Source: Aplidium turbinatum (taxonomy: Eukaryota; Chordata; Ascidiacea; Aplousobranchia; Polyclinidae). From it: a stretch of 64,000 nt of DNA. Positions within the stretch are counted from its first letter, which is position 1. Every line of letters starts with the position of its first letter. The DNA is taken from contig OU964924.1 in NCBI GenBank assembly GCA_918807975.1, forward strand, positions 20,939,695-21,003,694, given 5' to 3'. Both the position numbers and the translations under genes were made by a program. Shown here one piece after another: positions 43,018 to 54,845 of the stretch. The notes under the pieces are model-generated. The model saw nothing but the letters and a program-made list of their open reading frames with translations, did not search any database and was not told where the DNA came from.

Positions 43018-44616
43018 ATGGCACCAACTACTGTTAAATTTATTGGGTCAGCAGTAAAAAGTGATCCTGGTCAAATACCTGTAGCAGTAATTGGTGAAAA
43101 TTCAAATTTAAAGAGAATTCAATGGGCCGACATTTCTCATCGCTTGGCACCTCAGGTGACTGAATCAATATGGAAACGTGCTGTGCAAGCTCTCAATCCG
43201 ACACCTACTGATACATGTGCTCTGTGGATGAATGGTGGAAGTGTTGGTACTTTTTCTAACAAAATAAGTCGTCATAACATGCCATCAGCAGCATATCACA
43301 TTTCTAAACTGCTTAGAAACAGCTGCTTGCAGGGCAAAGGAGACGAAGTGATCTTGATGGTTTGCAAAGAGTCTGAAGTATTTGCATGTGGATGTGAAAT
43401 TGCAAGGTCCTTTTCACTCTTCTCAATGCGAATGATTGATGGAAATAAAAAACCACCACGTACTGTTACTGTGGAATTTGCTATTGTTGGAGAGACAACT
43501 TGTGATATGCAAGAAGTAGCAGCTTGTATTCAGGAAGCTGCTGATTCCATTCAAATGGCTGCTCGTATTGTTGATGCCCCATGCAACATCATGAATACAA
43601 CAGCATTTGTTAAAGAAGCAACCAATGTAGCTACAGAGTTGGGGATTAAACCGTATATTGTAAGTGGTGAAGCTCTAAATGAAAAAGGATTTGGAGGCAT
43701 TTATGGAGTGGGAAAGGCATCGGATCATCCTCCTGCTCTTGTTGTTCTGAGTCATTGCCCACCAGATGCAAGCCTCACGATTGCTTGGTGTGGAAAAGGA
43801 ATAGTTTACGATACTGGTGGCTTGAGCATTAAAGGAAAGACCACAATGCCTGGAATGAAAAGAGATTGTGGTGGCGCTGCTGCCATTCTGTCAGCCTTTC
43901 GTGCTGCTGTTAAAAGAGGATTTAAACAAAACCTTCATTGTGTTCTTTGTCTTGCCGAAAACAGTGTTGGACCATTGGCAACTCGGCCAGATGATATTCA
44001 CGTCTTGTATTCAGGAAGATCTGTTGAAATCAACAACACAGATGCAGAAGGTCGCCTTGTCCTTGGAGATGGTGTGGCTTATGCATCTAAAGATTTGAAA
44101 GCTGACATCATTCTTGACATGGCAACCTTGACTGGAGCTCAAGGAATCTCTACAGGAAAGTATCACGCAGCTGTTTTGACCAACAATGAAATGTGGGAAA
44201 AAGCAACTGTCCAAGCAGGTAGAATGTCCGGTGACCTTGCATATCCTCTTGTGTATTGCCCTGAGCTACACTTTGCAGAGTTTAATTCTGCCATTGCTGA
44301 TATGAAGAATTCAGTTGCGGATCGCTCCAATGCTCAGTCATCTTGTGCCGGATTGTTCATTGGAAGTCATCTTCAAGGAGCATTTAGTTTTCCAGGAACT
44401 TGGGTGCATGTTGACATGGCTTATCCAGTCCACCGGGGCGAAAGGGCGACTGGTTATGGAGTTGCTTTGCTGTTGGTTCTTTTTGGGCAAGCATCCAGAG
44501 ACAAGTTACTTCAATTACTCTCTCCTGGTGATGGTTTGTTTGATGTGGATAAAATTGATGGAGTTTTAAGCAGCGAAGAAAACAGTATCGCAAGCAAGCG
44601 ACCTCGTAATGCTTGA
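43018..44616 (+). CDS. NPEPL1: Probable aminopeptidase NPEPL1-type (peptidase M17)
   Basis: A leucyl-aminopeptidase-family metallopeptidase that removes N-terminal residues from peptides; two metal ions in the active site. 532 residues from the ATG at 43018, complete, about the length of vertebrate NPEPL1. An earlier in-frame TTG at 43003 is not a likely start. M17 residues are all present: Lys260 in GKGIVYDTGG with Asp265, Asp283 in MKRDCGGAA, and Asp342, Glu344, Arg346 in NTDAEGR. The PGMKRDCGGAA and CPELHF words are close to NPEPL1 rather than to LAP3. The C-terminus ends in a basic KRPR stretch. No introns, although the human gene has many, so intron loss or a retrocopy is possible; the intact frame argues for a working gene. 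PIGM follows 2.5 kb downstream on the same strand. Confidence 0.95.
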   Translation: MAPTTVKFIGSAVKSDPGQIPVAVIGENSNLKRIQWADISHRLAPQVTESIWKRAVQALNPTPTDTCALWMNGGSVGTFSNKISRHNMPSAAYHISKLLRNSCLQGKGDEVILMVCKESEVFACGCEIARSFSLFSMRMIDGNKKPPRTVTVEFAIVGETTCDMQEVAACIQEAADSIQMAARIVDAPCNIMNTTAFVKEATNVATELGIKPYIVSGEALNEKGFGGIYGVGKASDHPPALVVLSHCPPDASLTIAWCGKGIVYDTGGLSIKGKTTMPGMKRDCGGAAAILSAFRAAVKRGFKQNLHCVLCLAENSVGPLATRPDDIHVLYSGRSVEINNTDAEGRLVLGDGVAYASKDLKADIILDMATLTGAQGISTGKYHAAVLTNNEMWEKATVQAGRMSGDLAYPLVYCPELHFAEFNSAIADMKNSVADRSNAQSSCAGLFIGSHLQGAFSFPGTWVHVDMAYPVHRGERATGYGVALLLVLFGQASRDKLLQLLSPGDGLFDVDKIDGVLSSEENSIASKRPRNA

Positions 44617-47176
44617 ATTTATGTGTACATTGATTGAGAAAAAGAACAATCTTTTAAAGAAAAAGTGCTTGAATTTAAGTTTTAGCAAATTAATTTGCTG
44701 TATATGCTTTCATATCTTATCAGAGTTATTATCTGTGCATGTGATTCATGAGAAGCAGTTTATTAATTAGGCTATTCAGTTCAATCAGAAATACCATTAA
44801 TGAATTTTGAATACTCTTAAATAGATAACAAGGCAATCAAATGTTTAACTACTACGAATTCGGTAGCTTAAATTTGTAATGTTTGGTCGTTTTATTTGTC
44901 TACTCCAAGTGTTGTAAACATTGTGTGCAGAGAACTGAAGAAATTGGGTTTAAATTAAATATTTTGTGAAAGCTAATATTGTTATTTAGAAGTTAAAAGA
45001 ATATTGTGATGTAGTAGTAACATGTAATCATTGATTGCAAAACTATTGCCACAAAATGGTTGGGACGTTAATAACTACTGACCACCCTTGTAAAGAGAAA
45101 CAATCAAATTTTTTAAACACAAATGTATCAAATATTAGGTTTATGTGTAGCTCTGTTGGATTTTCAAATTTGTCTCCATTTCCTTCACATGTCATACAAG
45201 TTTCTTTCCACAATTTTACATCTTGGCAATCGTAATAAAACCTTTGCTATATGAACAAAACTTATATTATCATCATGAAATAGCTAATTCAGTCAAGTAT
45301 ATATTTGTTTTGAAACCAGAATTAAACTAAGTTACTGTTGAAAATTATAAAATCAAAACCTTGTGATAGGAACTAATTTCTTTGCTTTTTTAATTCAGAT
45401 AAAAATTGTTATATGTTTCTCTGTGCCTTTTTCAAATTTTCAAATACAAATTCAGTGATGCTATCCTAGCAGTCTCGTGCTGCTTGCTTCATAGTTGCAA
45501 TACTAATTGGACGTACCGTGTGTTCAACATTTACCATAGGACTACATACATTATACATACTATATATTTTAGCCAACTACGACATTATGAAATAACATTT
45601 TAGTACCATCTATTGACATGTCTATTTCTCTGAAACAATGTGGCTTATCATGATTTTCATAGTACCCTGCAATAAAAACAAACATTCTGTTTTTCAAACC
45701 AGTGAGTCATTTGTGTCCCATGCTGTTAATCCAGATGTTGACAATGCTAAGGATTGTCCGAATATGGTTAATTATTGAATTTTCATAGTTGCAAGAGTGT
45801 ATTTGCTTTTATAATGTTTACTTTGTTGGTCCATAGGTAAATTGGTTAAATCTTATGTGAATCTAAAATGTAGTTTCAGCCTGTATACATTTTGTGTGTT
45901 TACAATGACTTCAAACTGTTTCATGTCTTCTGATACGAAAGAGTGATTGATTCTACCTATTTTTGGACACTGTTTTTTTTTCTGTTTGCATACCAAAATG
46001 TTATGTAAAAGCTATACAAACGAATGTAACAAAGTAGTTTGATTTTCACAATGTTTGTACACACTACAGACTAAATGATAAACATGTGAAGTGGTTACTT
46101 TACGTGTTAGGCATATAGCCAGATTTCCGTGTATGCATAAATTCTAGTTTTTAAGTAATCACTCCAATTATACGAAGCTAATTTCTTCATTGTTAACCGC
46201 TCATGGTTTCATTTTCAGAGCTATTGCTTAGTATGTCTAATTGTCTACATTGTTTTCCAGCTGTAGTTGTGATTATGCTGCTGAGTTAATATCTGATCAA
46301 AAGAGTTATTGCAGTTGCAAACTTGCAAAGAATTCAAACATACTGCACTGAATTAGGATTAGTATGTTACATTTCTGTGTTGGTCATGTATGATAGATTG
46401 CTTTCTGATTGAGCTAGAAAACTTACTTTAAAAGTTTCTGTTTTACATACATCAATTGTCTACTAACTCCTTTTTATATTGCCATGATATATGAGTTGGT
46501 TTTACGGAATGCGTAATTGTTAATGCAAATTGTTTTAAATTTCACGATGGTCTAAATAAAATGGAAGTATGGCTACTAACAAATCACTGGCTCCTTACGT
46601 TATGAAAGTACTCCAGTTACAAAAATTGAGGTAAATCATTTTCTTAGAGCTTGAGAAAGCGTGATGTTTAGCTTGAAATAATTTGATCAAATGTGAGTAA
46701 TTGTGGCGTTGCAGTTGTGGGTGATTTATTTAGATGTTGTTAAGTGTAGAAACTTCATCAAAGAATAAACGACTCTTGAAAGATACAGATTCACTAACTA
46801 CTACTATTTCAACATTCTAATTGTTTATTCTACTGCCTTTGTCGTCGTTTTTACATTGGTAGTGATTTTGTGCTGTTTACTATGCAATATGCACATTGCA
46901 TACCTTGAAAGTAAAAAAAGTGGGAGCTCAGTTTACCAAAATTTAGTTGATCGAAGCTTGCAGGCTGCCCATTGTGGTACAGAACAATGTTACTAAACAC
47001 ATAAGTTTCGAAAACTTTTATGTGTGCAACCAAATTGTTTTCATGTACTGTTTTAGGTCTTACAAACTTCATGTTTTAAAATAGATTGAATGCAATATTC
47101 AATGTACTAATAAATTGTAAAACGTCTATTCAGTCAAATATAGTTTTCAAGGTTTTTGTACCATCTACAAAATAGA
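44617..47176. other. NPEPL1 3' region and PIGM upstream region
   Basis: AT-rich, with no recognisable transposon or SINE, unlike most of the window. AATAAA signals occur at 45234 and near 45670 and 46555. Short frames have no domains. Confidence 0.5.
45234..45239 (+). terminator. Possible NPEPL1 poly(A) signal
   Basis: AATAAA about 620 bases after the stop codon, the first canonical signal in that direction that I noticed, followed by T-rich sequence. Confidence 0.35.
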
Positions 47177-48424
47177 ATGAGCGAGTTCATTATCTATGTG
47201 GCGTCGTCTCTGATTCGCATTGTTTTGCTGACATATGGAGAATGGCAGGATGCCAACATGGAAGTAAAGTTCACTGATGTTGACTACTTTGTCTTCAGCG
47301 ATGCAGCAGAGTTTGTTGCAGCAGGAGAGTCCCCATATCGAAGAGCAACTTACCGGTACAGTCCCATTTTAGCATGGATTTTAGTTCCAAATGTTTATTT
47401 ACACAAAGCCTGGGGAAAGCTTTTATTTATAGCCTTTGATTTTCTGACTGCTTACTTGATAAAGAAAAACTTGAGCCTTCTTGCTTGTGATAAGAAACTG
47501 ATCAAATTTGCTCTTTGTCTTTGGTTATTCAACCCGATCACAATGACAGTATCATGTCGAGGAAATGCTGAGTCAATACTGTCAGGTTTGGTGCTGGGGA
47601 TACTTTTTGCTTTATTGAGAAAGAAGATAATGCTCACTGGGATTTTGTTTGCATTTGCGGTACACTTAAAGATTTATCCTGCCATTTACACTTTATGTAT
47701 TCTTATGTTTCTTGGTGGTAACTGCTTTCAGCGTAAAGGAGAAGTATTGCTGAAAGATCTTCCAGATTTGCTTATGTTAAAGACCCATATGTGGAAGAAA
47801 CTGTTCTCAATTGAACGAATAAAGTTTGTGACAAGTTCCTTGGTTGGTTTTACTACATTGTTTGCCATTATGTTTCTTTTGTATGGGTATGATTTCGTTC
47901 AACACACATATTTGTACCATGTTTCACGTAGAGATGTAAAGCATAATTTTTCGATATATTTCTACATGCTTTACATTGATAATTGTCCATGGCTGAGTGC
48001 ACTATGCTTTGTAAATCAATTTTTAGTCATTTTTTGGGCATCTTACATTAACTATGAAGACCCTCCGTTTTGTTTTTTTCTGCTCACTTACGCTTTTGTC
48101 ACTTTCAACAAAGTATGCACATCGCAATATTTCCTATGGTATCTGACCTTATTACCCCTATTAGTCTTCGGATTAGGTCATGTGAATGTAAAAAAGCTCA
48201 TTTTCCCAGCCGCAATATGGTTCATCGGACAAGGTCTCTGGCTCTATCCAGCCTACTTGCTGGAATTTGTGGGATTAAATGTTTTTTCGTATTTGTGGTT
48301 ATCTAGTGTAACATTTTTTATATTCAACGCCATACTTATGGAGTGGTTTGTTGGCACTTATCAATTCAAGCCAGTTTATAACCACAACGGATACTTGAAT
48401 GCAACTTGTAAAAAACGGTTATGA
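47177..48424 (+). CDS. PIGM: GPI mannosyltransferase 1 (PIG-M)
   Basis: Transfers the first mannose from dolichol-phosphate-mannose to glucosaminyl-phosphatidylinositol on the lumenal side of the ER, an essential step of GPI-anchor synthesis; works with PIG-X. 415 residues from the ATG at 47177, with an N-terminal hydrophobic helix (about 4-20) and multiple membrane segments. The family's lumenal D-x-D lies at Asp34-Val-Asp36 in FTDVDYFVFSDA. SPYRRATYRYSPILAW, NPITMTVSCRGNAES, AVHLKIYPAIY and VCTSQYFLWYL are strongly conserved blocks of glycosyltransferase family 50. Length equals the family's usual length. Single exon, as in mammals. A TTG 21 bases upstream in frame is not a likely start. 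No close partner gene nearby. Confidence 0.96.
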   Translation: MSEFIIYVASSLIRIVLLTYGEWQDANMEVKFTDVDYFVFSDAAEFVAAGESPYRRATYRYSPILAWILVPNVYLHKAWGKLLFIAFDFLTAYLIKKNLSLLACDKKLIKFALCLWLFNPITMTVSCRGNAESILSGLVLGILFALLRKKIMLTGILFAFAVHLKIYPAIYTLCILMFLGGNCFQRKGEVLLKDLPDLLMLKTHMWKKLFSIERIKFVTSSLVGFTTLFAIMFLLYGYDFVQHTYLYHVSRRDVKHNFSIYFYMLYIDNCPWLSALCFVNQFLVIFWASYINYEDPPFCFFLLTYAFVTFNKVCTSQYFLWYLTLLPLLVFGLGHVNVKKLIFPAAIWFIGQGLWLYPAYLLEFVGLNVFSYLWLSSVTFFIFNAILMEWFVGTYQFKPVYNHNGYLNATCKKRL

Positions 48425-49105
48425 ACTCATGCATCAAACTTTGCAAGGATATGGCATAAATTTTACTTTTGATAAAATTTTATATGTATTTTTATTGTGG
48501 CCTATTTTAAATGTCTAAAAATGCTCCAACGCAACATAATCTCAGTTTTAACGATATTTTGTAACATGTGACTTCGGCTATATACGTTAGTTATATATAT
48601 TATTTCTATGACACGGCCTCAATCTGATCCAAAAATATAGAACTCAAATTGTAGAAACCATACACGTGTCAGCAAACGTTTGGAGTCTACTGTTTAATCA
48701 GACTGACTAGGTCTTCTAACTACTTTGCATCTAAGTTTCTGGAGAGCCAGTGCTTTTGAAAACACTTTGTTTATGAGTGAATTAGGACCTGTTCGAATGT
48801 GGTAAGACGCCGTGTCTAACTTTTCTTCACGCCTGATTTGACGTGGATCACCGATCTATATGTCAGTTCTGACAAATCCCATGATTTCATCATTCCTCCT
48901 GTTACTCTTATAGGCTACCTACGCAATTGCTTAGCAGGCATGTGCATTGTGCAACCTTTTGTACTGGCGGGTCAAATACAAAACTTTGAATGATAACGCG
49001 GGCCGCATCAATGTATTTAAGAATACTTATCATTTTCTCATAAAAGTAGGCTAATTTATGTCAAGAAACAGATTGACGCAGTCTACGACATAGGCTATGT
49101 TTGCG
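48425..49105. other. PIGM 3' region, no other gene seen
   Basis: AT-rich; the part 48950-49000 has a cgggtcaaatac / cgggccgcatcaa flavour of a hAT terminus fragment but no paired end. Confidence 0.4.
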
Positions 49106-49202
49106 CAGTGCCGGTCTTTGTGGTGTGCAAACCGTGCAATCGCACAGGGCCCGCAATTTACTCAGAAAATTGCAGTAAGTTTGTCATTTCCAATGGAAAA
49201 AT

Positions 49203-50543
49203 TCAACAAAGGAATTTGCAACAAGAGAAGCAGAGAAAACTATATACGGTATGTGTTTCGTCGACTTAGAAAAGGCATTTGACAGAGTACCAAGGAAAGT
49301 GATGGAGTGGGCAATGAGGAAAAGAGGTATACCAGAGGTATTAGTGAGAGCTGTGATGTCTATGTATGAGGATGCAAGAACAAAAGTGAGAGTTGGATCA
49401 AATTATTCAAACGAGTTTTTTGTGAAGGTTGGTGTACACCAAGGATCAGTTTTGTCACCTCTGATATTTGCTATTGTGGTTGACGTTGGAAACTGAAGGA
49501 GTGAGGGAGGGCTTATTGAGTGAAATTTTGTATGCAGACAACCTGGTCTTGACAAGTAATAGTATGGAGGGACTGGAGAGAAAGTTTGAGAAATGGAAAG
49601 AAGCATTTGAAACCAAGGGTATGAAGGACTGAAGGTGAATCTTGAAAAAACAAAAGTGATGGTGAGTGGAGCAGAAGGAACAGTTGTTGAGAGCAAAGTA
49701 GATCCCTGTGGAATATGTGGCAAGAGAGTGATGAGAAATTCAATGCAATGCAAGGAATGTGGAAAGTGGGTACATGCAAGATGTGCTAATGTCAAGAGAG
49801 CCGCAACAAGATTGGCGAAGTGTTTTGTTTGTGGGAAATGCAGTAAAGGAAGGAATGAAGTGAAAGGCCATGATGATGAGTTCTGCCATGGCATCGAAAC
49901 AGTGACAGACTTCTGTTATCTGGGTGATCGGATAGATGGAAGTGGTGGATGTGAAGCAGCGGTGACAACAAGGGCAAGATTGGGCTGGGCAAAGTTCAGG
50001 GAATGTGGGGAAATGTTGTATGGCAGAAAATTTTCACTAAGGATGAAAGGAAAAGTATATCGGAGCTGTGTGCGGCCTGCAATGCTATATGGTAGCGAGA
50101 CATGGGTATTGAGAGAGAGTGAACTGGCAATCCTGAGAAGAACGGAAAGGTCAATGGTGAGAGCAATGTGTGGGGTGAAAACGAGAAGGGAAAAAAGGAC
50201 TGAAGAATTGTTGGATATGCTAGAGATGAGAGAGACCAAATGGCAAGGGCAAATGGAGTAAGATGGTATGGACATGTGATAAGGAGGGAGGAAGGAAGTT
50301 TTCTTAGAAAGGCACTAGATCTAAAGGTGGATGGGAAGAGGAAACGCGGTCGTCCAAGAAGAACGTGGAAACAACAAGTGAAGGATGAATTTAAAAAAAT
50401 CGGACTGAAAGAGGAAGATGCAAGGGACAGGGTGAAATGGAGAAGAGAGATAAAAACAATTGCTGCGCGGAAACAATCGGCCACCCCACTAGTGGGGAAC
50501 AAACCGACGATGGATTATGATGATGAAAACATAGAGACTCAAC
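49203..50543 (+). mobile_element. LINE fragment: reverse transcriptase with PHD-like finger
   Basis: 5'-truncated non-LTR retrotransposon. Across three frames it reads RT motif A CFVDLEKAFDRVPRKV, motif B HQGSVLSPLIFA, then motif C as YADN where YADD is usual, then a cysteine-rich finger (CGICGKRVM, CKECGKWVHARC, CFVCGKC) between palm and thumb, then RTRAR / GSETWVLRESE and the WYGHVIRREE-GRPRRTWK end. The frame 49635-50261 is open for 208 codons. At least two frameshifts and the motif C change suggest it cannot copy itself. A MULE-like MITE has cut its 3' end. Confidence 0.85.
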
Positions 50544-50735
50544 GGGTGCAACCTATTTCGTCCCCTGAACCTTTCGTACCCTGAAAAGATCTAGAAATAA
50601 AAAACAACAGAGCCGAAGTCGCTGATCGGAGTTGCCGCAAACATTTCAAAATTTCTCTCGATCTTTTCAGGAGACGAAATAGATCGAAATTTGATTTTGT
50701 TACTCCGATTTCGGGGTACGAAATAGGTTGCATCC
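50544..50735. mobile_element. MITE with 9-bp TSD agactcaac (MULE-like)
   Basis: GGGTGCAACCTATTTCGT at the left and its rough inverse ending GAAATAGGTTGCATCC; direct repeats agactcaac on both sides (50535-50543, 50736-50744). A 9-bp duplication is typical of Mutator-like elements. 192 bp, non-coding. Confidence 0.8.
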
Positions 50736-50744
50736 AGACTCAAC

Positions 50745-51037
50745 ATAGAGACATAGCTTTATTTCCGAAAAATGCCAAAGAAAGCATGATCTTATCTTTT
50801 TGCTATGCCACCGGACAACACCATTTTACAGTAGGCTATAATATTCATACCCAAATTTTTAATTTTTGTTGAACATGCTCTCAGAATGCCCAAATTCAAA
50901 GTAATTTTTCAAAATTTTCTGGAGGAGGCCCCCCAGACCCCTGGGTGTCGCCTTCGGCGATCACGCAGCAGTCAGGCTTCGCTCGCCTACCGTCAAACCA
51001 CCCCCCTCCCATTTCAAAATACCTAGCTACGCTACTG
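50745..51037 (+). mobile_element. Truncated hAT MITE (TAGCCAGG family)
   Basis: Matches the right two-thirds of 26245-26642 inverted (gcatgatcttatc, ttgctatgccaccggac, cctagctacgctactg). Left end lost. Confidence 0.75.
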
Positions 51038-51110
51038 AATTGGATCATTGTCATTGGGGCCCGCAAAGCATATTCCGCACAGGGCCCGAAATACCCTAAG
51101 ACCGGCACTG

Positions 51111-51600
51111 GTGTGCGACAACTGTTGCGAAGAAATGTTTCAAACTGCTAGAAAAAAAACAACAACTCTCGAATAAACAATCCCCAAATCTAAAAAAAAA
51201 TGCAAGCGTAAGGTTGCAGGAAAACATCATTTCCATGAAAACTATGTCCGAAACTGAATAGAAATTCGACAATATGGCCCCGAGGATGCGAAGGATTATG
51301 TTCATGACCTTTGTGATGTTGTGCTTAAGTTGCTCCTTGCATTTTGTAGACAGGTCACAAAACGGTGCCAACAAATGTGTGTATGCCTGTTATGCCTTCC
51401 TGTGTATGCCTATTCGTTTGATTAACCCATAATCCAGAGTAAACAACAAGTTCAAATGGCAGAGAAAACTTGCAGTAGGTGGGCCCATTTTAAAAGTAGG
51501 TGGGCCCAGAGGCGCAGCAGTCAAAGTCAATCCAGCTTCTGGGGGCGAAGCCAAGCCCCCACAACATTGTTGAATTCCTAATATTTGAAATCGTTTACAC
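51111..51600. other. Intergenic with small transposon scraps
   Basis: gtaggtgggccca is repeated at 51476 and 51499, like the ends of the hAT at 3766. Otherwise nothing recognised. Confidence 0.4.
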
Positions 51601-52795
51601 CAGAAGTCGGCAACCTACGGCCCGCCAAGAAAATTCATCCGGCCCTCCGCTCCTATACAAATTATAATAATATGTGGCCAGGCCAGTGGTTTATTACAGT
51701 ATAATCGAATGGAAGAACAAGTACTTTTCATTAATCATTTTAGGAGGCCCACGTCTTTGATTTGCAGCGTTTCTGTTTGTATAAACAAAAAACTCAACAT
51801 AAAGCGCCATTAGGGAACGTTCAAATATTACGTAACGCTTTTTTTCCGAATTTTTGACCCCCCCCCCCCCCCCCATGTAACGCCAACGTAACGCTTTTTT
51901 TAATCCCCCCCTCCCCCATGTAACGCTTTTTCACTACGAATTCAGCACAAAAAACTACCATTCCGTACTCGAAAGCGTTACGTAACGTTTTGCTTGAACC
52001 CCCTCCCCCCCGATGTGACGCTAACGTAACGCTTTGCATAAACCCCCCCTCCCCCTCGAAGGCGTTGCGTAATATTTGAACGTTCCCTTATGATACAAAA
52101 CATATTATTTTTTCCAAGTTAATGGGTCAAACAAGGAACGGCAAAGTTAATCTACTCAAAAATAGCTTTAAAACAGCAAATTTCTCTGTTACAAAGGAAA
52201 GGAAAACCAATGAATCAGAATTTTTTTTTTTTTTGCTAGCTAGGCTACAAGGTAGCACAATCAATACCAAAAGACAAGAAATCGTATAGTGATGAAGAAT
52301 TTGGAAAAAGGTGGAAGATGGATGTTATTGAAAACATATGTCCAGAGAAAAAAAAACTAGTTTTCAGGTATAGGCCTAAGTCTTTCAACAAAAACCGTAA
52401 CTCGACAAAAAGAAGAAATATCGGACAACGTAGGCCTAACATCTAGCAAAAAGTTATTGTACAGTATATCTACAGTTCTTCGCAATGGCAATGATGAGAG
52501 CACACACATGACAGATAAGCCTACAGCTGAACTGGCAGTAGCCTATTTGTGCGTGCAGTAAACAAAGATTTTGATGTTTAAGAAGTTGTTCAGCTGATTC
52601 CCGTCAAGGATATTACTAGCCGATAGGCCTATTCTAAAGGCATTAGGCATGGATCACTGCATTAGGCTACGTCAACGCCTTGAAATCATGCCTCTAAATC
52701 TATCAAAACTAGTAAGTTATTAATAGGCCACGGCCCGCCAAGATCATGTAAAGTTTGGCTTTGGTCCGCTGTTAGAAAAAGTTTGCCGACCCCTG
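51601..52795. mobile_element. hAT element, 1.2 kb, TSD gtttacac
   Basis: CAGAAGTCGGCAACCTACGG at the left and TTTGCCGACCCCTG at the right; perfect duplication gtttacac (51593-51600, 52796-52803). CGGCCCGCCAAGA occurs inside both ends in opposite context. No transposase motif; a Harbinger MITE sits inside. Confidence 0.88.
51813..52087. mobile_element. PIF/Harbinger MITE, 275 bp, TSD tta
   Basis: Same family as 35852-36123: GGGAACGTTCAAATATTACG and its inverse, flanked by tta on both sides. Confidence 0.93.
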
Positions 52796-53077
52796 GTTTA
52801 CACATTGCGTTTACATAATTGCCTTTCGTACCAACAGGCAAAATTTTCCATTTTTGGGCCGGATTTGGTCAAAAAAATTACAAAATTGTTGAATTGCTCT
52901 ATAGCGCTTTACAAAATGTGGCGATGTAGCCTACACACAAATAAAAAGGCAACAATACACACACAGTTATAATACCACCTGGGAGTATAATAATATGCAG
53001 CATTATACACTATACAGTACGTGCATACAGTGGCGTACGCAAGGGGGGGGGGACCATTGGGCCATGCCCCCCCCCCC

Positions 53078-54576
53078 CAGGGGCGCCGGAACGATTTTTG
53101 ACTGGGAGGGCAAGATTACGAAAAAAGGGCACTTTTGTTTACTAAAAGGCCAATTTTTTTTAAAGTTTTAGGTTAAGATATAACGATAATGCTAATCTAT
53201 CACCTCACTATGTATTGAGTAATGATAGCCTACAAGTGTTTGGTATACAAAGAAGGGCATCATGCTATGTTATAATGATGTAACCTACTGTCAAGCCTTA
53301 AAGCAGCCTGCGGCCATGGCCGCTAAGTAGTGCTTGAATGACCGCCGTTGCTACCTCCTCAACTGGCCAAGTTTGGCCGCCGGTCTCTTCTAGCCAAGTA
53401 TTTAATTTCGCAATAGAATGATTGTGGATTAACTGTCGAAAACATGTAGTATCAAAGAGTGACACAAAATTAGGTCAGCGCGTCATAATCGCCACTGTTG
53501 CATTGTGCGGGAATATTTGTTATTGATGGAATATATCCATCTGCGATCACCAGCGCTGTAAGTCTTGTTTGTAATTCAAGACGTTTATTTTAACAAAGTC
53601 TTAATCCGAAGTGCTAATTTACGTGGGCTGGCAATATTGTCGTTTTTATGTCGATTCGTTGTTAAAAAGAAGAACTAGGTTAGTTGACATCCGAGGGGAA
53701 AATATGTTTTGATCATATTTTGCAAAAATTATGCTTCTTTTAGTAATGTCCTTCACATCATTGAAATACTTATTTTATTACCTTGCCGTCATCGTCAACA
53801 CAATCATGTCGAACGTTGTTTTTCGTTGCTAAAAAGAATTCTAGGGTGGTGGCGAACCTTTAAAATCAGCCACATTGGAGACACTCCAGTGACATAGCCA
53901 GGGAATGTGCCGCCCGGGGTCGGATTCAGATTTTTCCGCCCCTTCAAGAAAAAGCATGTGAAAATGAAATGCGTTTTTTTTATCAGATTATAATCAAAAT
54001 CAAACATCGTAGTCTGAAAGTGCCGCCCCCAGACGTGCCGCCCGGGGCGGTCCGCCCCCCTCGCCCCGCCCTAGCTAAGCCACTGAGGCACTCGTGCGAG
54101 TGTCGTTAGATGGTCCCGCAGTACTGGATTACAATCCCGATAAAGCAATTATTGCGTGGTGCAACGATTCTATTGTAGGACGTCGCCCAGGCCCAGACTT
54201 CAACAACGCTAAGTGATCATTTTAGCATTGTTGCAAGTTTAATTCTATTTACTTGTGCCATCGTTGTGTTTATTTTGTATTTTGGCCTCCAAGCACGCAG
54301 ATTTGGCCGCCGAGAAGGAGCTCCCGGTAGGCCACGATGGCTGCCGAAAAAAAACGAGTTTTAAGGCCTGTACTGTGTTGCAAAATTTTGTGCGGTAAAT
54401 ATTATTTTGAGGCAAAAATGAAAGATTATAATTAGGCTAAAAGCGAATAGCAGAAATTGTTATATTGCAAAATGTGCAGTAGTTTACATGACATTAAAAG
54501 GGCACCATTGCCTCCCCTGCCCCTCCATCTGCAGAAAAATAGAGGGCAGGGGGGGCATCCGCCCCCCCTGCCCCCC
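53078..54576 (+). mobile_element. Probable nested hAT with dimerisation-domain remnant
   Basis: CAGGGGCGCCGGAAC at the left; a plausible right end CATCCGCCCCCCCTG near 54576, but C runs make the duplication unreadable. At 53765-53880 short runs in two frames (ITLPSSST, then VERCFSLLKRI and WWRTFKISHIGDT) resemble the hAT C-terminal domain. Confidence 0.6.
53889..54086. mobile_element. Short hAT MITE, about 198 bp
   Basis: CAGTGACATAGCCAGG to CCTAGCTAAGCCACTG; flanks agacactc and aggcactc (7 of 8). TGCCGCCCGGGG-type words lie at both ends. Confidence 0.82.
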
Positions 54577-54845
54577 CCCTTAAAAATGTTTTAGTAGTTA
54601 ACGACGTAGATTAATGCATTTAATATGTTTTGCATTGCTCTGTCAAAGCAATTACTGTAACAATGTTGTTTTATAGACTAAGCCAATACGAAATACATGG
54701 CCCAATCCACCTACCCCACCCCAGGTATGCCAATGTAGCATAGTGTTCTGTAAGCCTATTATAGTGATTAGTGAGAGTGAAATGGATAAAGTCTGAACTA
54801 AAACCACACTGGGATATCATGAAGACGTCTGGGATATCAATGGCC

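Larger units (their letters stand above)
49106..51110. mobile_element. hAT-like element containing a LINE and MITEs
   Basis: CAGTGCCGGTCTTTG at the left and AAGACCGGCACTG at the right, with GGGCCCG words about 55 bases inside each. Flanks tgtttgcg and gtgtgcga do not agree cleanly, so the duplication is unproven. The inside is almost all later insertions. Confidence 0.65.

Noticed and set aside
49403-50502. Long antisense frames of 119-168 codons
   Set aside because: They lie opposite the LINE frame and show only the low-complexity Ser/Leu/Phe composition expected of its complement.
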